From Streptomyces sp. cf386 (GTDB lineage: Bacteria; Actinomycetota; Actinomycetes; Streptomycetales; Streptomycetaceae): a stretch of 64,000 bases of DNA. Position 1 is the first letter of the stretch, and the number at the start of each line of letters is the position of its first letter. The notes below the pieces were generated by a model. It made no database searches. It was not told where the DNA came from and saw nothing but the letters and a program-made list of their open reading frames with translations. Shown here piece after piece: positions 24,589-32,648 of this stretch. The DNA lies in the NCBI RefSeq assembly GCF_900103585.1, contig NZ_FNHV01000009.1, positions 89,977 to 153,976 of the forward strand. Reading direction: 5' to 3'. A program made the translations under genes and the position numbers.

Positions 24589-25737
24589 GTGGTTCTGAAA
24601 ACCTTCGGTTGGTCGTTCGCGGTCACCGCGCTCGGCCTGGTTGCAGCGGTCCTCTTCGGGGGGTGGACCGCCCTCGGTATCGTGGCGATCCTCTCTGTCC
24701 TCGAGATCTCGCTGTCCTTCGACAACGCGGTGGTCAACGCCGGAATCCTGAAGAAGATGAATGCCTTCTGGCAGAAGATCTTCCTCACCATCGGCATCCT
24801 GATCGCCGTGTTCGGTATGCGACTGGTCTTCCCCGTCGTGATCGTCGCGATCAGCGCCGGCCTCGGGCCGATCGAGGCGGTCAACCTCGCGCTCAACGAC
24901 AAGGACCAGTACCAGCAGCTCGTCACCGACGCCCACCCGGCGATCGCCGCGTTCGGCGGTATGTTCCTGCTGATGATCTTCCTGGACTTCATCTTCGAGG
25001 ACCGGGACATCAAGTGGCTGGGCTGGCTGGAGCGCCCGCTGGCCAAGCTCGGCAAGATCGACATGCTGTCGGTCTGCATCGCGCTGATCGTTCTGCTGAT
25101 CTCGGCGCTGACCTTCGCGACCAACGCCCACCAGCACGGCGGCGCGCACGTCGACAAGGCGGAGACGGTTCTGCTCTCCGGTATCGGCGGCCTGATCACG
25201 TACATGATCGTGGGTGGTCTCTCCGGCTACTTCGAGGACAAGCTCGAAGAGGAGGAGGAACGCGAGCACGAGGCGGAGGAAGAGGCCGTGCGGGCCGGTA
25301 AGCCCCGCTCGGCGGTCGCCCTGGCCGGCAAGGCCGCGTTCTTCATGTTCCTCTACCTCGAGGTCCTGGACGCGTCCTTCTCCTTCGACGGCGTGATCGG
25401 CGCCTTCGCCATCACCAACGACATCGTCCTGATGGCGCTGGGTCTCGGTATCGGTGCGATGTACGTCCGGTCGCTCACCGTGTACCTGGTGCGTCAGGGC
25501 ACCCTCGACGAGTACGTCTACCTGGAGCACGGCGCCCACTACGCGATCGGTGCGCTCGCCATGATCCTGCTGGTCACCATCCAGTACGAGATCCCCGAGC
25601 TCATCACCGGCTCGATCGGTGTGATCCTGATCGGCTGGTCCTTCTGGTCCTCGGTCCGCCGCAACCGCGCGCTCGCGGCCGCGGCGGGAAAAGCGGAGAC
25701 CTCGGACGAGAAGACTGAGGTCTCGTCCGGGGTATGA
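24589..25737 (+). CDS. TerC-like integral membrane protein (DUF475 type)
   Basis: 382 residues with about nine hydrophobic helices. The two TerC-type metal-site motifs are internal repeats: LEISLSFDNAVVNAGIL (about 35-52) and LEVLDASFSFDGVIGAFAIT (about 258-278), each placing acidic residues inside a helix. Between the halves is a long acidic Glu-rich segment (EDKLEEEEEREHEAEEE), possibly cytosolic and cation-binding. TerC proteins move or sense metal ions, some exporting Mn2+, and anchor TerD proteins. It starts at GTG 24589; TAGACT (24513-24518) may be its -10 box. A strong terminator follows. Confidence 0.88.
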   Translation: MVLKTFGWSFAVTALGLVAAVLFGGWTALGIVAILSVLEISLSFDNAVVNAGILKKMNAFWQKIFLTIGILIAVFGMRLVFPVVIVAISAGLGPIEAVNLALNDKDQYQQLVTDAHPAIAAFGGMFLLMIFLDFIFEDRDIKWLGWLERPLAKLGKIDMLSVCIALIVLLISALTFATNAHQHGGAHVDKAETVLLSGIGGLITYMIVGGLSGYFEDKLEEEEEREHEAEEEAVRAGKPRSAVALAGKAAFFMFLYLEVLDASFSFDGVIGAFAITNDIVLMALGLGIGAMYVRSLTVYLVRQGTLDEYVYLEHGAHYAIGALAMILLVTIQYEIPELITGSIGVILIGWSFWSSVRRNRALAAAAGKAETSDEKTEVSSGV

Positions 25738-25766
25738 CACACCTGCGGGTGAGGAACGCTCTGTGC

Positions 25767-25802
25767 GGGGCGGCCGGTGCTCCGGCCGCCCCGCCGGTTT
25801 TT
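25767..25802 (+). terminator. Rho-independent terminator after the TerC-like gene
   Basis: An 11-bp GC stem (ggggcggccgg with ccggccgcccc) with a tgct loop is followed by gccgg and five T residues (25798-25802). It is one of the few hairpins here with a T tract. Confidence 0.9.
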
Positions 25803-25861
25803 CCAGGTGACCGCGGTTCTTTCGTGGTGAACGCGGTTCTTTCGTGGGACGTGGGGGCGGA

Positions 25862-26599
25862 ATGGGCTTCTTGGACGGACTCTGGCGGGGCCGGGCGGCC
25901 GAGTTCGACTCGGGCAGCGCGTCGTCGAACTCGATCGAGCTGACGAAGCGGCACGACCGGGTCTCGCTCACCAAGCAGGGTGCGGCGACCGGCCATCTCC
26001 GGGTCAACCTGGCCTGGCGTATGCGGACGTCGGACATCGGGGGCTCGCAGCGGGAGAGTCTGCTGCGCCACCCCTTCAAGGCGCTCAGGCCGCCGGAGGT
26101 GCTCGGGCACAGCCAGAGCATGGTCAACGTGGACCTCGACCTCGGGTGCCTGTACGAGCTGGCCGACGGGACGAAGGGGGTCGTCCAGCCGCTCGGCGGG
26201 TTCCTCGGGGACGTCAACGCGCCGCCGTATGTGAAGCTCAGCGGGGACGACCGGTTCGGGTCGGCGTCAGGGGAGACGATGTACGTCAACCTTGATCATC
26301 GGGAGGCCATCAAGCGGCTGCTGGTCTTTGTGTACATCTATGACCAGACGCCGGCGTTCGACCGTACGCATGCGATCGTCACGCTGTATCCGAGCAATGG
26401 GCCCCGGATCGAGATAGGTCTCGATGAGCGACATCCGCAGGCTCGGTCCTGTGCGGTGGTGATGATCGAGAACGTGAAGGGGGAGCTCTGGGTGCGGCGT
26501 GAGGTGAAGTTCGTCTACGGGTTCCAGGCCGAGTTGGATCGGTTGTTCGGGTGGGGGTTGCAGTGGGGCCGCGGATACAAGACCAAGGCGGAGAAGTAG
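25862..26599 (+). CDS. TerA-like (TerD-superfamily) protein
   Basis: 245 residues from the ATG at 25862. The N-terminus (MGFLDGLWRGRAAEF) is followed by a TerD-like beta region with VNVDLDLGCLYELADGTKG. The end, RSCAVVMIENVKGELWVRRE and FVYGFQAELDRLFGWGLQWG, is typical of TerA/TerF proteins. It is probably a cytosolic partner of the TerD proteins. Unlike them it lacks the full DxDxDxS calcium patches, so its role may be structural. It follows the terminator of the TerC-like gene and therefore has its own promoter. A repeat element begins immediately after its stop. Confidence 0.82.
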   Translation: MGFLDGLWRGRAAEFDSGSASSNSIELTKRHDRVSLTKQGAATGHLRVNLAWRMRTSDIGGSQRESLLRHPFKALRPPEVLGHSQSMVNVDLDLGCLYELADGTKGVVQPLGGFLGDVNAPPYVKLSGDDRFGSASGETMYVNLDHREAIKRLLVFVYIYDQTPAFDRTHAIVTLYPSNGPRIEIGLDERHPQARSCAVVMIENVKGELWVRREVKFVYGFQAELDRLFGWGLQWGRGYKTKAEK

Positions 26600-26692
26600 T
26601 CGCCCAGGAGCTCGGGCCGTGTGTAGTTGCGCGGCTGCGGGTCGTCTGTGGCTGGTCGCGCAGTTCCCCGCGCTCCTTGAGGGGCGCTGCCG
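26600..26692 (-). repeat. Dispersed GC-rich repeat, copy 3
   Basis: It fills the gap between the convergent TerA-like and TerD-tail genes exactly. One arm is clear (aggagctcggg at 26607-26617, then GGCTGGTCGCGCAGTTCCCC at 26650-26669, then the ccttgagggg end). The outer part aligns with the left arms at 46128 and 50568. It may serve as a shared transcript end. Confidence 0.8.
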
Positions 26693-27496
26693 TCACCGTC
26701 CGATGAATTGTGGCCCTTGGGGAGGCAGGCGGAATCCCTCGTGGTGGGGGACCGTCACCGGGGGCGGGTAGCCGTAGCCCGACTGGGCCGTGGCCGGCTG
26801 GCTGGTCGGCTGGGGGTAGCCGTAGGCCGGCTGGGTCGGCGGGGGCTGCTGGGGGTAGCCGTAGGCCGCCTGGGGCGGGACCGTGGTCGTCGGCTGCTCG
26901 GGGGGCAGCGGCTGGGAGACCTCGGGTGCCGGGGCGAGGCCGTCCAGGGTGTCCGACTCGTCCACCGAGATGCCGAAGTCCACGGCCAGGCCCCTGAGGC
27001 CGTCCGAGTAGCCCTCGCCCAGGGCGCGGAACTTCCAGCCCTCGCCGCGGCGGTACAGCTCGCCGCAGATCAGGGCGGTCTCCTGGCCCGTCTCCGGCTT
27101 GATGTCGAAGTACGCCAGCGGATCGGCGTCGGCGACCGTCGCGTCGTACAGCAGGATGCGCAGATCCCGTACGCGGTCGAAGGCGACGCCGTCCGCCGAA
27201 GCGACCAGCAGAATCTGGCCGACGCCGGACTCGACACCGGTGAGATCTGTCTGGATGGTGTCGGTGAGGCCCTCGGCGAGCCGCTTCTTGCCGAGTCGCC
27301 AGACCTTCCCGGAGGGGTGTCGGGGCTGGTTGTAGAAGACGAAGTCCTCGTCGGAGCGCACACGACCTTCGGGGCCGAGGAGTAGAGCCGAGGCGTCGAC
27401 ATCCGGGACCCCCTGCCCGGGCGTCCAGCGCAGCACGGCGCGTACCGTCGTGGCTTCGAGCGGGACGTTCGACCCCTTCAACATCGCGTGCGTCAT
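26693..27496 (-). CDS. TerD-family protein with Pro/Tyr-rich C-terminal tail
   Basis: 267 residues. Residues 1-180 are a TerD domain (VPDVDASALLLGPEGRVRSD, CGELYRRGEGWKFRALGEGY), with partly altered calcium residues compared with the tandem pair. The last 80 residues are low-complexity, with three YGYP blocks in proline-rich spacers and an end resembling processed-peptide or scaffold tails. Such tails often mediate phase separation or binding to SH3-like partners; the role here is not known. It is divergent from the aldolase gene with 189 bases between the starts and convergent with the TerA-like gene. Confidence 0.88.
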   Translation of the reverse strand: MTHAMLKGSNVPLEATTVRAVLRWTPGQGVPDVDASALLLGPEGRVRSDEDFVFYNQPRHPSGKVWRLGKKRLAEGLTDTIQTDLTGVESGVGQILLVASADGVAFDRVRDLRILLYDATVADADPLAYFDIKPETGQETALICGELYRRGEGWKFRALGEGYSDGLRGLAVDFGISVDESDTLDGLAPAPEVSQPLPPEQPTTTVPPQAAYGYPQQPPPTQPAYGYPQPTSQPATAQSGYGYPPPVTVPHHEGFRLPPQGPQFIGR

Positions 27497-27685
27497 GCCG
27501 ACAATCCTGCCCTCTCCGTCCTGCTCACGACAACGCGGGGGTACGACCGGCCGTGCGCGGGCGTGTTTGTCCGCGTTACCAGAAATTCATGCCCGTCGGG
27601 AACCCCTGACATGGGTATCTACGTACTATTACCGGCCACCTATGAACGGATCACAGGGGCCACTGAGCCAGCACGGGGGAGTTCT

Positions 27686-28852
27686 ATGCGTCATTTCGGG
27701 CACATCGCCCCAGAGGTGCGACAGCGCCTCTTCCACCAGGAGCCGTGCGAGTTCTCCGCCGACTCCCCGGCCCGGCTGCTCGCCGCGGCCCTGGGCGCCA
27801 CGCTCTATAGTCCGGCCACCCGGCCGCGGCTCGCCGACGACATCGTCAAGCAGGCGAATAACGGCGTGGTTTCGATGGTGCTGTGCCTGGAGGACTCCAT
27901 CGGTGATGAGGACGTGGCGGCGGGCGAGGAGAACCTCGTCCGGCAGTTCACGGATCTCGCGGGGCGAGCGGACACGGCACTGCCGCTGCTCTTCGTCCGG
28001 GTGCGCACGCCCGAGCAGATCCCCGACCTCGTCCGGCGTCTGGGCCCGGCCGTGCGGCTGCTGTCCGGGTTCGTGTTCCCCAAGTTCACCGAGGAACGCG
28101 GCATCCCCTTCCTCGAGGCCCTGGCCGCCGCCGAGGCCGCCGGCGGACAGAGGCTGTTCGGCATGCCCGTGCTGGAGACGCCCGAGCTCATGTACCGGGA
28201 GTCCCGCGTGGACGCCCTGGAGGGCATCGCCCGCGCCATCGACAAGTACCGGGACCGGGTGCTCGCGCTGCGACTCGGTGTCACCGACTTCTGCTCCGCG
28301 TACGGATTGCGGCGCGCGCCCGACATGACCGCCTACGACGTCCAGATCGTCGCCTCCGTGATCGCCGACGTGGTGAACATGCTGGGGCGGGCCGACGGCA
28401 CCGGGTACACGGTGACCGGACCGGTGTGGGAGTACTTCCGCGTCCCCGAGCGCATGTTCAAGCCGATGCTGCGGACCAGCCCGTTCCTGGAGGGACAGGC
28501 CGTGGAGCTGCGCGAGAAACTGATTGAGCACGCGATGGACGGATTGCTGCGGGAGATCTCCCTCGACCACGCCAACGGCCTGCTGGGCAAGACCTGCATC
28601 CACCCCTCCCATGTGCCGGCGGTGCACGCGCTGTCCGTCGTCAGTCACGAGGAGTACAGCGACGCCGTCGACATCCTGCGGCCGGAGCGCGGCGGCGGGG
28701 GCGTGCTGAGATCGGCGTACACCAACAAGATGAACGAGGTGAAGCCGCACCGAGCCTGGGCCGAGCGCACCATGTTGCGCGCGGAGGTCTTCGGAGTCGC
28801 GCGCGAGGACGTCAGCTTCGTGGATCTGCTGGCCGCCGGAATCCCCGGCTGA
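27686..28852 (+). CDS. HpcH/HpaI aldolase-citrate lyase family protein (Ter biosynthetic module)
   Basis: 388 residues from the ATG at 27686, with GGGGGA five bases upstream. The CitE-like TIM barrel is recognisable: VVSMVLCLEDSIGDED, FVRVRTPEQIPDL, GFVFPKFTEERGI and VLETPELMYRESRVDALEGI (Arg and acidic residues of the Mg-CoA or phosphate site), ending in GKTCIHPSHVPAVHALSVVS. This branch differs from true citrate lyase and is the one found beside Ter phosphoribosyltransferases. There it is predicted to form or cleave a C-C bond in a nucleoside-like product. The next gene starts 22 bases downstream, so the two are an operon. Confidence 0.85.
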   Translation: MRHFGHIAPEVRQRLFHQEPCEFSADSPARLLAAALGATLYSPATRPRLADDIVKQANNGVVSMVLCLEDSIGDEDVAAGEENLVRQFTDLAGRADTALPLLFVRVRTPEQIPDLVRRLGPAVRLLSGFVFPKFTEERGIPFLEALAAAEAAGGQRLFGMPVLETPELMYRESRVDALEGIARAIDKYRDRVLALRLGVTDFCSAYGLRRAPDMTAYDVQIVASVIADVVNMLGRADGTGYTVTGPVWEYFRVPERMFKPMLRTSPFLEGQAVELREKLIEHAMDGLLREISLDHANGLLGKTCIHPSHVPAVHALSVVSHEEYSDAVDILRPERGGGGVLRSAYTNKMNEVKPHRAWAERTMLRAEVFGVAREDVSFVDLLAAGIPG

Positions 28853-28874
28853 ACCACCTCTATCCAAGGGACGC

Positions 28875-31508
28875 ATGAACAACGCAGTGAACAACGGGGT
28901 CTGGTCCGGCAGCTGGGTCGCCGAGCGGCTCGGAGTCCAGCTCGTGGGCGACGACGAGCTCACGGAGATGCTGGGGCTCGCCCTGCGCCGTAACCCCAAG
29001 CGGGCGCATCTGCTGGTCTCCAACGTGCTCGGCAAGCACGTACCGCAGTCACCGTCCGTGGTGTACGGCGCCGGCCTCGCCCTCGGCCGCCGGGTGCGGG
29101 ATCTTCTCGGCGCGGAGGAGGCGGGCGCCGCGGTCGTCCTCGGCTACGCGGAGACGGCGACCGGGCTCGGCCACTCCGTCGCCGACGGCATCGGCCTCGC
29201 CCCGTACCTGCACTCCACCCGGCGCCCGGTCGCCGGTGTCGCCCGCGCGGGCGGCTTCGAGGAGTCCCACTCGCACGCCACGTCCCACCTGCTGCTGCCG
29301 GAGGACCCGGCGCTGCTGGTCGGGGACGGGCCGCTGGTGCTGGTCGACGACGAGTTCTCCACGGGGAACACGGTGCTCAACACCGTGCGCGATCTTCATG
29401 AGCGGTATCCGCGGCGGCGGTACGTCGTGGTGGCGCTGGTGGACATGCGGTCGGCGGCCGACGCCGGGCGGCTGGAGGAGTTCGCGCGGGAGATCGGTGC
29501 GCGGGTGGATCTGGTGGCGGCGGCTTCGGGGACCGTACGGCTGCCCGAGGGGGTGTTGGAGAAGGGGCAGGCGTTGGTGGCGCGGTACGAGGAGGAGAGT
29601 GCCGCGGAAGGCGGTTCGTCGTCTGCGGGTTCGTCGTGGCCGGTCGCGCAGTTCCCCGCGCCCCTTGAGGGCGAGGCAGATGCCGCGAGTCTTGAAGGCG
29701 ACGGTCGGACCACCCCCCTAGGGGCGCGGGGCTGTGTTCAATCTGCGGCTACTGCCGCGTGGGCGCGACCAGCCCCCACCGACTCGCAGTCGGCAGACGA
29801 GCGCACCCACCCCCACATCACCCGCGTAGACCTGCGCTGGCCCCAGGGCCTCCCTGACGGAGGTCGCCACGGCTTCACCCCGCAGCACCGCACCCGCCTC
29901 GAACGCGCCCTCCCCGCCATGACCGCCCGCCTGGCAGAGGCCCTCCCCGCCGACGCGCACCGGGTGCTCACACTCGGCTTCGAGGAGCTGATGTACACCC
30001 CGCTCAGGCTCGCCCGCGAGCTGGAGCAGGTCGCCGACGTCGAGGTCCGCTACTCGACCACCACCCGCTCACCCGTCCTCGCGGTCGACGACCCCGGCTA
30101 CGCGATACGCACCCGCCTCGTCTTCCCGGCCCACGACGACCCGTCCGACGGCCCCGGCGAGCGCTACGCCTACAACGTCGCGGGCGCCGGATTCGACGCC
30201 GTCATAGCCGTCGTCGACTCGGTCGCCGACACCCCCGAACTGCACGCCCCCGACGGCCTGTTGGCCCAGCTGGCGGCCCACGCCCCGGTCCTGCTGGCGG
30301 TCGTACCGTCGTACGTCCCCGGCCCCCTGGCCATCCCCGAAAGGCACTCCATGCTGCCCGAGCCCCTCCGCGGCCCCGCCTTCTCCTCGTATGCCCCAGA
30401 AGAGGTCGGCTGGCTGCTCCAGGACCTCTCGGACGTGACCCTGGAGGCGCCGACCGAGGAACGCGAGGAGGCCATCCAGAGCGGCGGCGCGCACTACGCG
30501 GAGTCGCTGCCGGTGGAGTACCAGCCGAGCGAGCAGTACCAGGCGCTGTTCCACACCGCGCTGGAGGAGTCGGCGGCACGGCTGGCGCAGGCGGTCGGCG
30601 CGGTCACGGAGATCGTGCTCGCCGAGCGCTCGCCGCGCCCCGTCCTCGTCTCCCTCGCCCGCGCCGGCACCCCCGTCGGCGTCCTCATGCGCCGCTGGGC
30701 CCAGTTCCGCCACGGCCTCGAACTCCCGCACTACGCCGTGTCCATCGTGCGCGGCCGCGGCATCGACGCCAACGCGCTGCGCTGGCTGGCCGAGCACCAC
30801 GACCCGCGGGACATCGTCTTCGTCGACGGCTGGACCGGCAAGGGCGCCATCAGCCGCGAACTGACCGCTGCGATACGGGAGTTCGAGGCGTCCGACGGCA
30901 TCACCGGCTTCGACCCGGAGATCGCCGTACTGGCCGACCCGGGCTCGTGCGTGCGGACGTACGGCACCCGCGACGACTACCTCATCCCTTCCGCGTGCCT
31001 CAACTCCACGGTCTCCGGCCTGATCTCACGCACCGTCCTGCGCGCCGACCTGGTCGGCCCGAACGACTACCACGGCGCGAAGTTCTACCGCGAGCTCGCC
31101 GGCGTCGACGTCTCCGTGGCCTTCCTCGACGCCGTGGCGGCCCGCTTCCCGGAGGTCCTCGACGCGGTCGACGCGACCGCCAAGGAACTGCTGTCCGGCG
31201 ACCGCGAGCCGACCTGGGAGGGCTGGGCCGCCGTCGAGCGCATCAGCGAGGAGTACGGCATCCACGACGTCAACCTCGTCAAGCCGGGCGTCGGCGAGAC
31301 CACGCGCGTGCTGCTGCGCCGGGTGCCGTGGAAGATCCTGGCGCGGGCCGGGGCCGGCGCCGACCTTGACCATGTCCGACTGCTGGCCGAACAGAGAGGG
31401 GTACCGGTGGAAGACGTGGCGGAACTGCCGTACACCTGCGTGGGGTTGATCCACCCCAAATACACGCGGGGCGCGACGGGCGCCGACGGCAAGGCGGTGA
31501 ACGTCTGA
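28875..31508 (+). CDS. Fused double phosphoribosyltransferase-TRSP-Pelota protein (Ter biosynthetic module)
   Basis: 877 residues. Residues 10-240 are a PRTase_2-like domain with the PRPP loop VLVDDEFSTGNT (155-166). Residues about 249-305 are translated from a dispersed intergenic repeat and look unstructured. Residues about 315-500 match the TRSP region (ITRVDLRWPQGLPDGG, LGFEELMYTPLRLARELE). Residues about 515-800 are a second PRTase (PRTase_1/StiP type) with VFVDGWTGKGAI (648-659). Residues 800-865 (RVLLRRVPWKILARAGAG, then ELPYTCVGLIHP) resemble a Pelota RNA-binding domain. In other Ter loci these are, as I recall, usually two genes. Predicted roles are ribosyl transfer and possibly acting on RNA or a nucleotide precursor. 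AAGGGA precedes the ATG. Confidence 0.82.
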   Translation: MNNAVNNGVWSGSWVAERLGVQLVGDDELTEMLGLALRRNPKRAHLLVSNVLGKHVPQSPSVVYGAGLALGRRVRDLLGAEEAGAAVVLGYAETATGLGHSVADGIGLAPYLHSTRRPVAGVARAGGFEESHSHATSHLLLPEDPALLVGDGPLVLVDDEFSTGNTVLNTVRDLHERYPRRRYVVVALVDMRSAADAGRLEEFAREIGARVDLVAAASGTVRLPEGVLEKGQALVARYEEESAAEGGSSSAGSSWPVAQFPAPLEGEADAASLEGDGRTTPLGARGCVQSAATAAWARPAPTDSQSADERTHPHITRVDLRWPQGLPDGGRHGFTPQHRTRLERALPAMTARLAEALPADAHRVLTLGFEELMYTPLRLARELEQVADVEVRYSTTTRSPVLAVDDPGYAIRTRLVFPAHDDPSDGPGERYAYNVAGAGFDAVIAVVDSVADTPELHAPDGLLAQLAAHAPVLLAVVPSYVPGPLAIPERHSMLPEPLRGPAFSSYAPEEVGWLLQDLSDVTLEAPTEEREEAIQSGGAHYAESLPVEYQPSEQYQALFHTALEESAARLAQAVGAVTEIVLAERSPRPVLVSLARAGTPVGVLMRRWAQFRHGLELPHYAVSIVRGRGIDANALRWLAEHHDPRDIVFVDGWTGKGAISRELTAAIREFEASDGITGFDPEIAVLADPGSCVRTYGTRDDYLIPSACLNSTVSGLISRTVLRADLVGPNDYHGAKFYRELAGVDVSVAFLDAVAARFPEVLDAVDATAKELLSGDREPTWEGWAAVERISEEYGIHDVNLVKPGVGETTRVLLRRVPWKILARAGAGADLDHVRLLAEQRGVPVEDVAELPYTCVGLIHPKYTRGATGADGKAVNV
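29620..29789. repeat. Dispersed GC-rich repeat, copy 4, inside a coding sequence
   Basis: The left arm (29620-29670) carries GGTCGCGCAGTTCCCCGCGC. The right part (29717-29789) carries GGGGCGCGGGGCTGTGTTCA and the hairpin gcggctactgccgc, closely matching the copy at 32321. About 46 bases separate the parts. The whole stretch stays in frame with the phosphoribosyltransferase protein. Confidence 0.85.
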
Positions 31509-32323
31509 TGCCGGTGCTGGTGGCGAGCGACCTCGACCGTACGCTGATCTACTCCGCCGCGGCCCTCGCGCTGACCATGCCGGACGCGCGGGCGCCCAGG
31601 CTGCTGTGCGTGGAGGTGCACGAGAGCAAGCCGCTGTCGTATCTGACCGAGACGGCGGCCCAGCTGCTGACCGACCTCGGCGACGCGGCGGTCTTCGTGC
31701 CGACGACGACCCGGACCCGTAAGCAGTACCAGCGCATCAACCTGCCGGGCCCCGAGCCCAAGTACGCGATCTGCGCCAACGGCGGCCATCTGCTGGTCGA
31801 CGGCGTCTCCGACCCCGACTGGAACGCACACGTCCAGGCCCGGCTGGCCGAACAGTGCGCGCCGCTGGAGGAGGTCCGGGACCACCTGATGGCCTCCGCC
31901 GACCCGCTGTGGGTGCGCAAGCACCGGATCGCCGAGGACCTCTTCGCCTACCTCGTCGTCGAGCGCGAGCTGCTGCCCGAGGAGTGGGTGAAGGAGCTCG
32001 CGGTGTGGGCGGAGAACCGCGGCTGGACGGTGTCGCTCCAGGGCCGCAAGATCTACGCCGTCCCGAAGCCGCTCACCAAGAGCGCCGCCATGCACGAGGT
32101 CGCCCGGCGCACGGGCGCGGACCTGACGCTGGCTGCCGGGGACTCCCTGCTCGACGCCGACCTGCTGCTGGCCGCCGACAAGGGCTGGCGGCCGGGGCAC
32201 GGTGAGCTGGCGGACGCCGAGTGGACGGCTCCGGCGATCAGCGCGTTGCCGGAGCGGGGAGTGCTGGCCGGAGAGCGGATCCTCAGGGAGTTCTTGAAGG
32301 CAACGCGCACGACAACGCCGTAA
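31508..32323 (+). CDS. HAD-superfamily phosphatase (Ter biosynthetic module)
   Basis: 271 residues. Motif I is DLDRTL with Asp8 and Asp10, motif II is the TTTRTRKQY region, Lys is in PLTKSAAMHE and motif IV is GDSLLDADLL. A cap of the C2 type lies between motifs II and III, which places it near Cof/SPP-like phosphatases. It is expected to remove phosphate from the product of the upstream phosphoribosyltransferases. The ATG overlaps the stop of the preceding gene (TGATG), so translation is coupled. The stop codon coincides with the start of repeat copy 5. Confidence 0.88.
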   Translation: MPVLVASDLDRTLIYSAAALALTMPDARAPRLLCVEVHESKPLSYLTETAAQLLTDLGDAAVFVPTTTRTRKQYQRINLPGPEPKYAICANGGHLLVDGVSDPDWNAHVQARLAEQCAPLEEVRDHLMASADPLWVRKHRIAEDLFAYLVVERELLPEEWVKELAVWAENRGWTVSLQGRKIYAVPKPLTKSAAMHEVARRTGADLTLAAGDSLLDADLLLAADKGWRPGHGELADAEWTAPAISALPERGVLAGERILREFLKATRTTTP

Positions 32324-32390
32324 GGGGCGCGGGGCTGTATCAATATGCGGCTTCGCCGCGTGGGCGCGACCAGCCACGAAGCACCCGCAG
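32321..32390 (+). repeat. Dispersed GC-rich repeat, copy 5
   Basis: It begins at the TAA of the HAD gene with aaggggcgcggggctgt, followed by the small hairpin gcggcttcgccgc and ggcgcgaccagcc. It is the same subtype as the right part of copy 4. It lies between convergent genes (HAD and the FmdB-like gene). Confidence 0.85.
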
Positions 32391-32410
32391 CCGACAACGC
32401 ACCGGCCTAC

Positions 32411-32632
32411 CTAGCCGCAGCAGCCCCCACCACAACACCCACCGCCCCCGCCGCCGGCAGGCCTCGGCGCCGCGGGGGCGCTGGCCGTACCGCCCACGGC
32501 AACCGTCGACAGAAGCTTCACCGTGTCCTCATGCCCCGCAGGGCACGAGGCGGGATCGGACGACTCCGCCATCGGACGGCTCAGTTCGAACGTGTCGCCG
32601 CAGCTGCGGCAGCGGTACTCGTAGCGAGGCAT
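32411..32632 (-). CDS. FmdB-type zinc-ribbon protein with Cys/Gly tail
   Basis: 73 residues from the ATG at 32632. The N-terminal MPRYEYRCRSCGDTFE and CPAGHEDTVKLL give the CxxC...CxxxH pattern of FmdB regulators. The C-terminus is a run of Gly with the cluster CCGGGCCG. Four closely spaced Cys at the end are unusual and could bind a soft metal or metalloid. The gene lies 16 bases downstream of the coiled-coil protein gene on the same strand, so the two are probably cotranscribed, and it converges on the HAD gene. Confidence 0.85.
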   Translation of the reverse strand: MPRYEYRCRSCGDTFELSRPMAESSDPASCPAGHEDTVKLLSTVAVGGTASAPAAPRPAGGGGGGCCGGGCCG

Positions 32633-32648
32633 GAGCACAGGTTAGCCG

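Noticed and set aside
27595..27630. ECF-sigma (SigE-like) promoter GGGAAC...TCTACG before the aldolase gene
   Set aside because: The distance between the AAC and TCT elements appears about two bases too short for the consensus I remember; not claimed.
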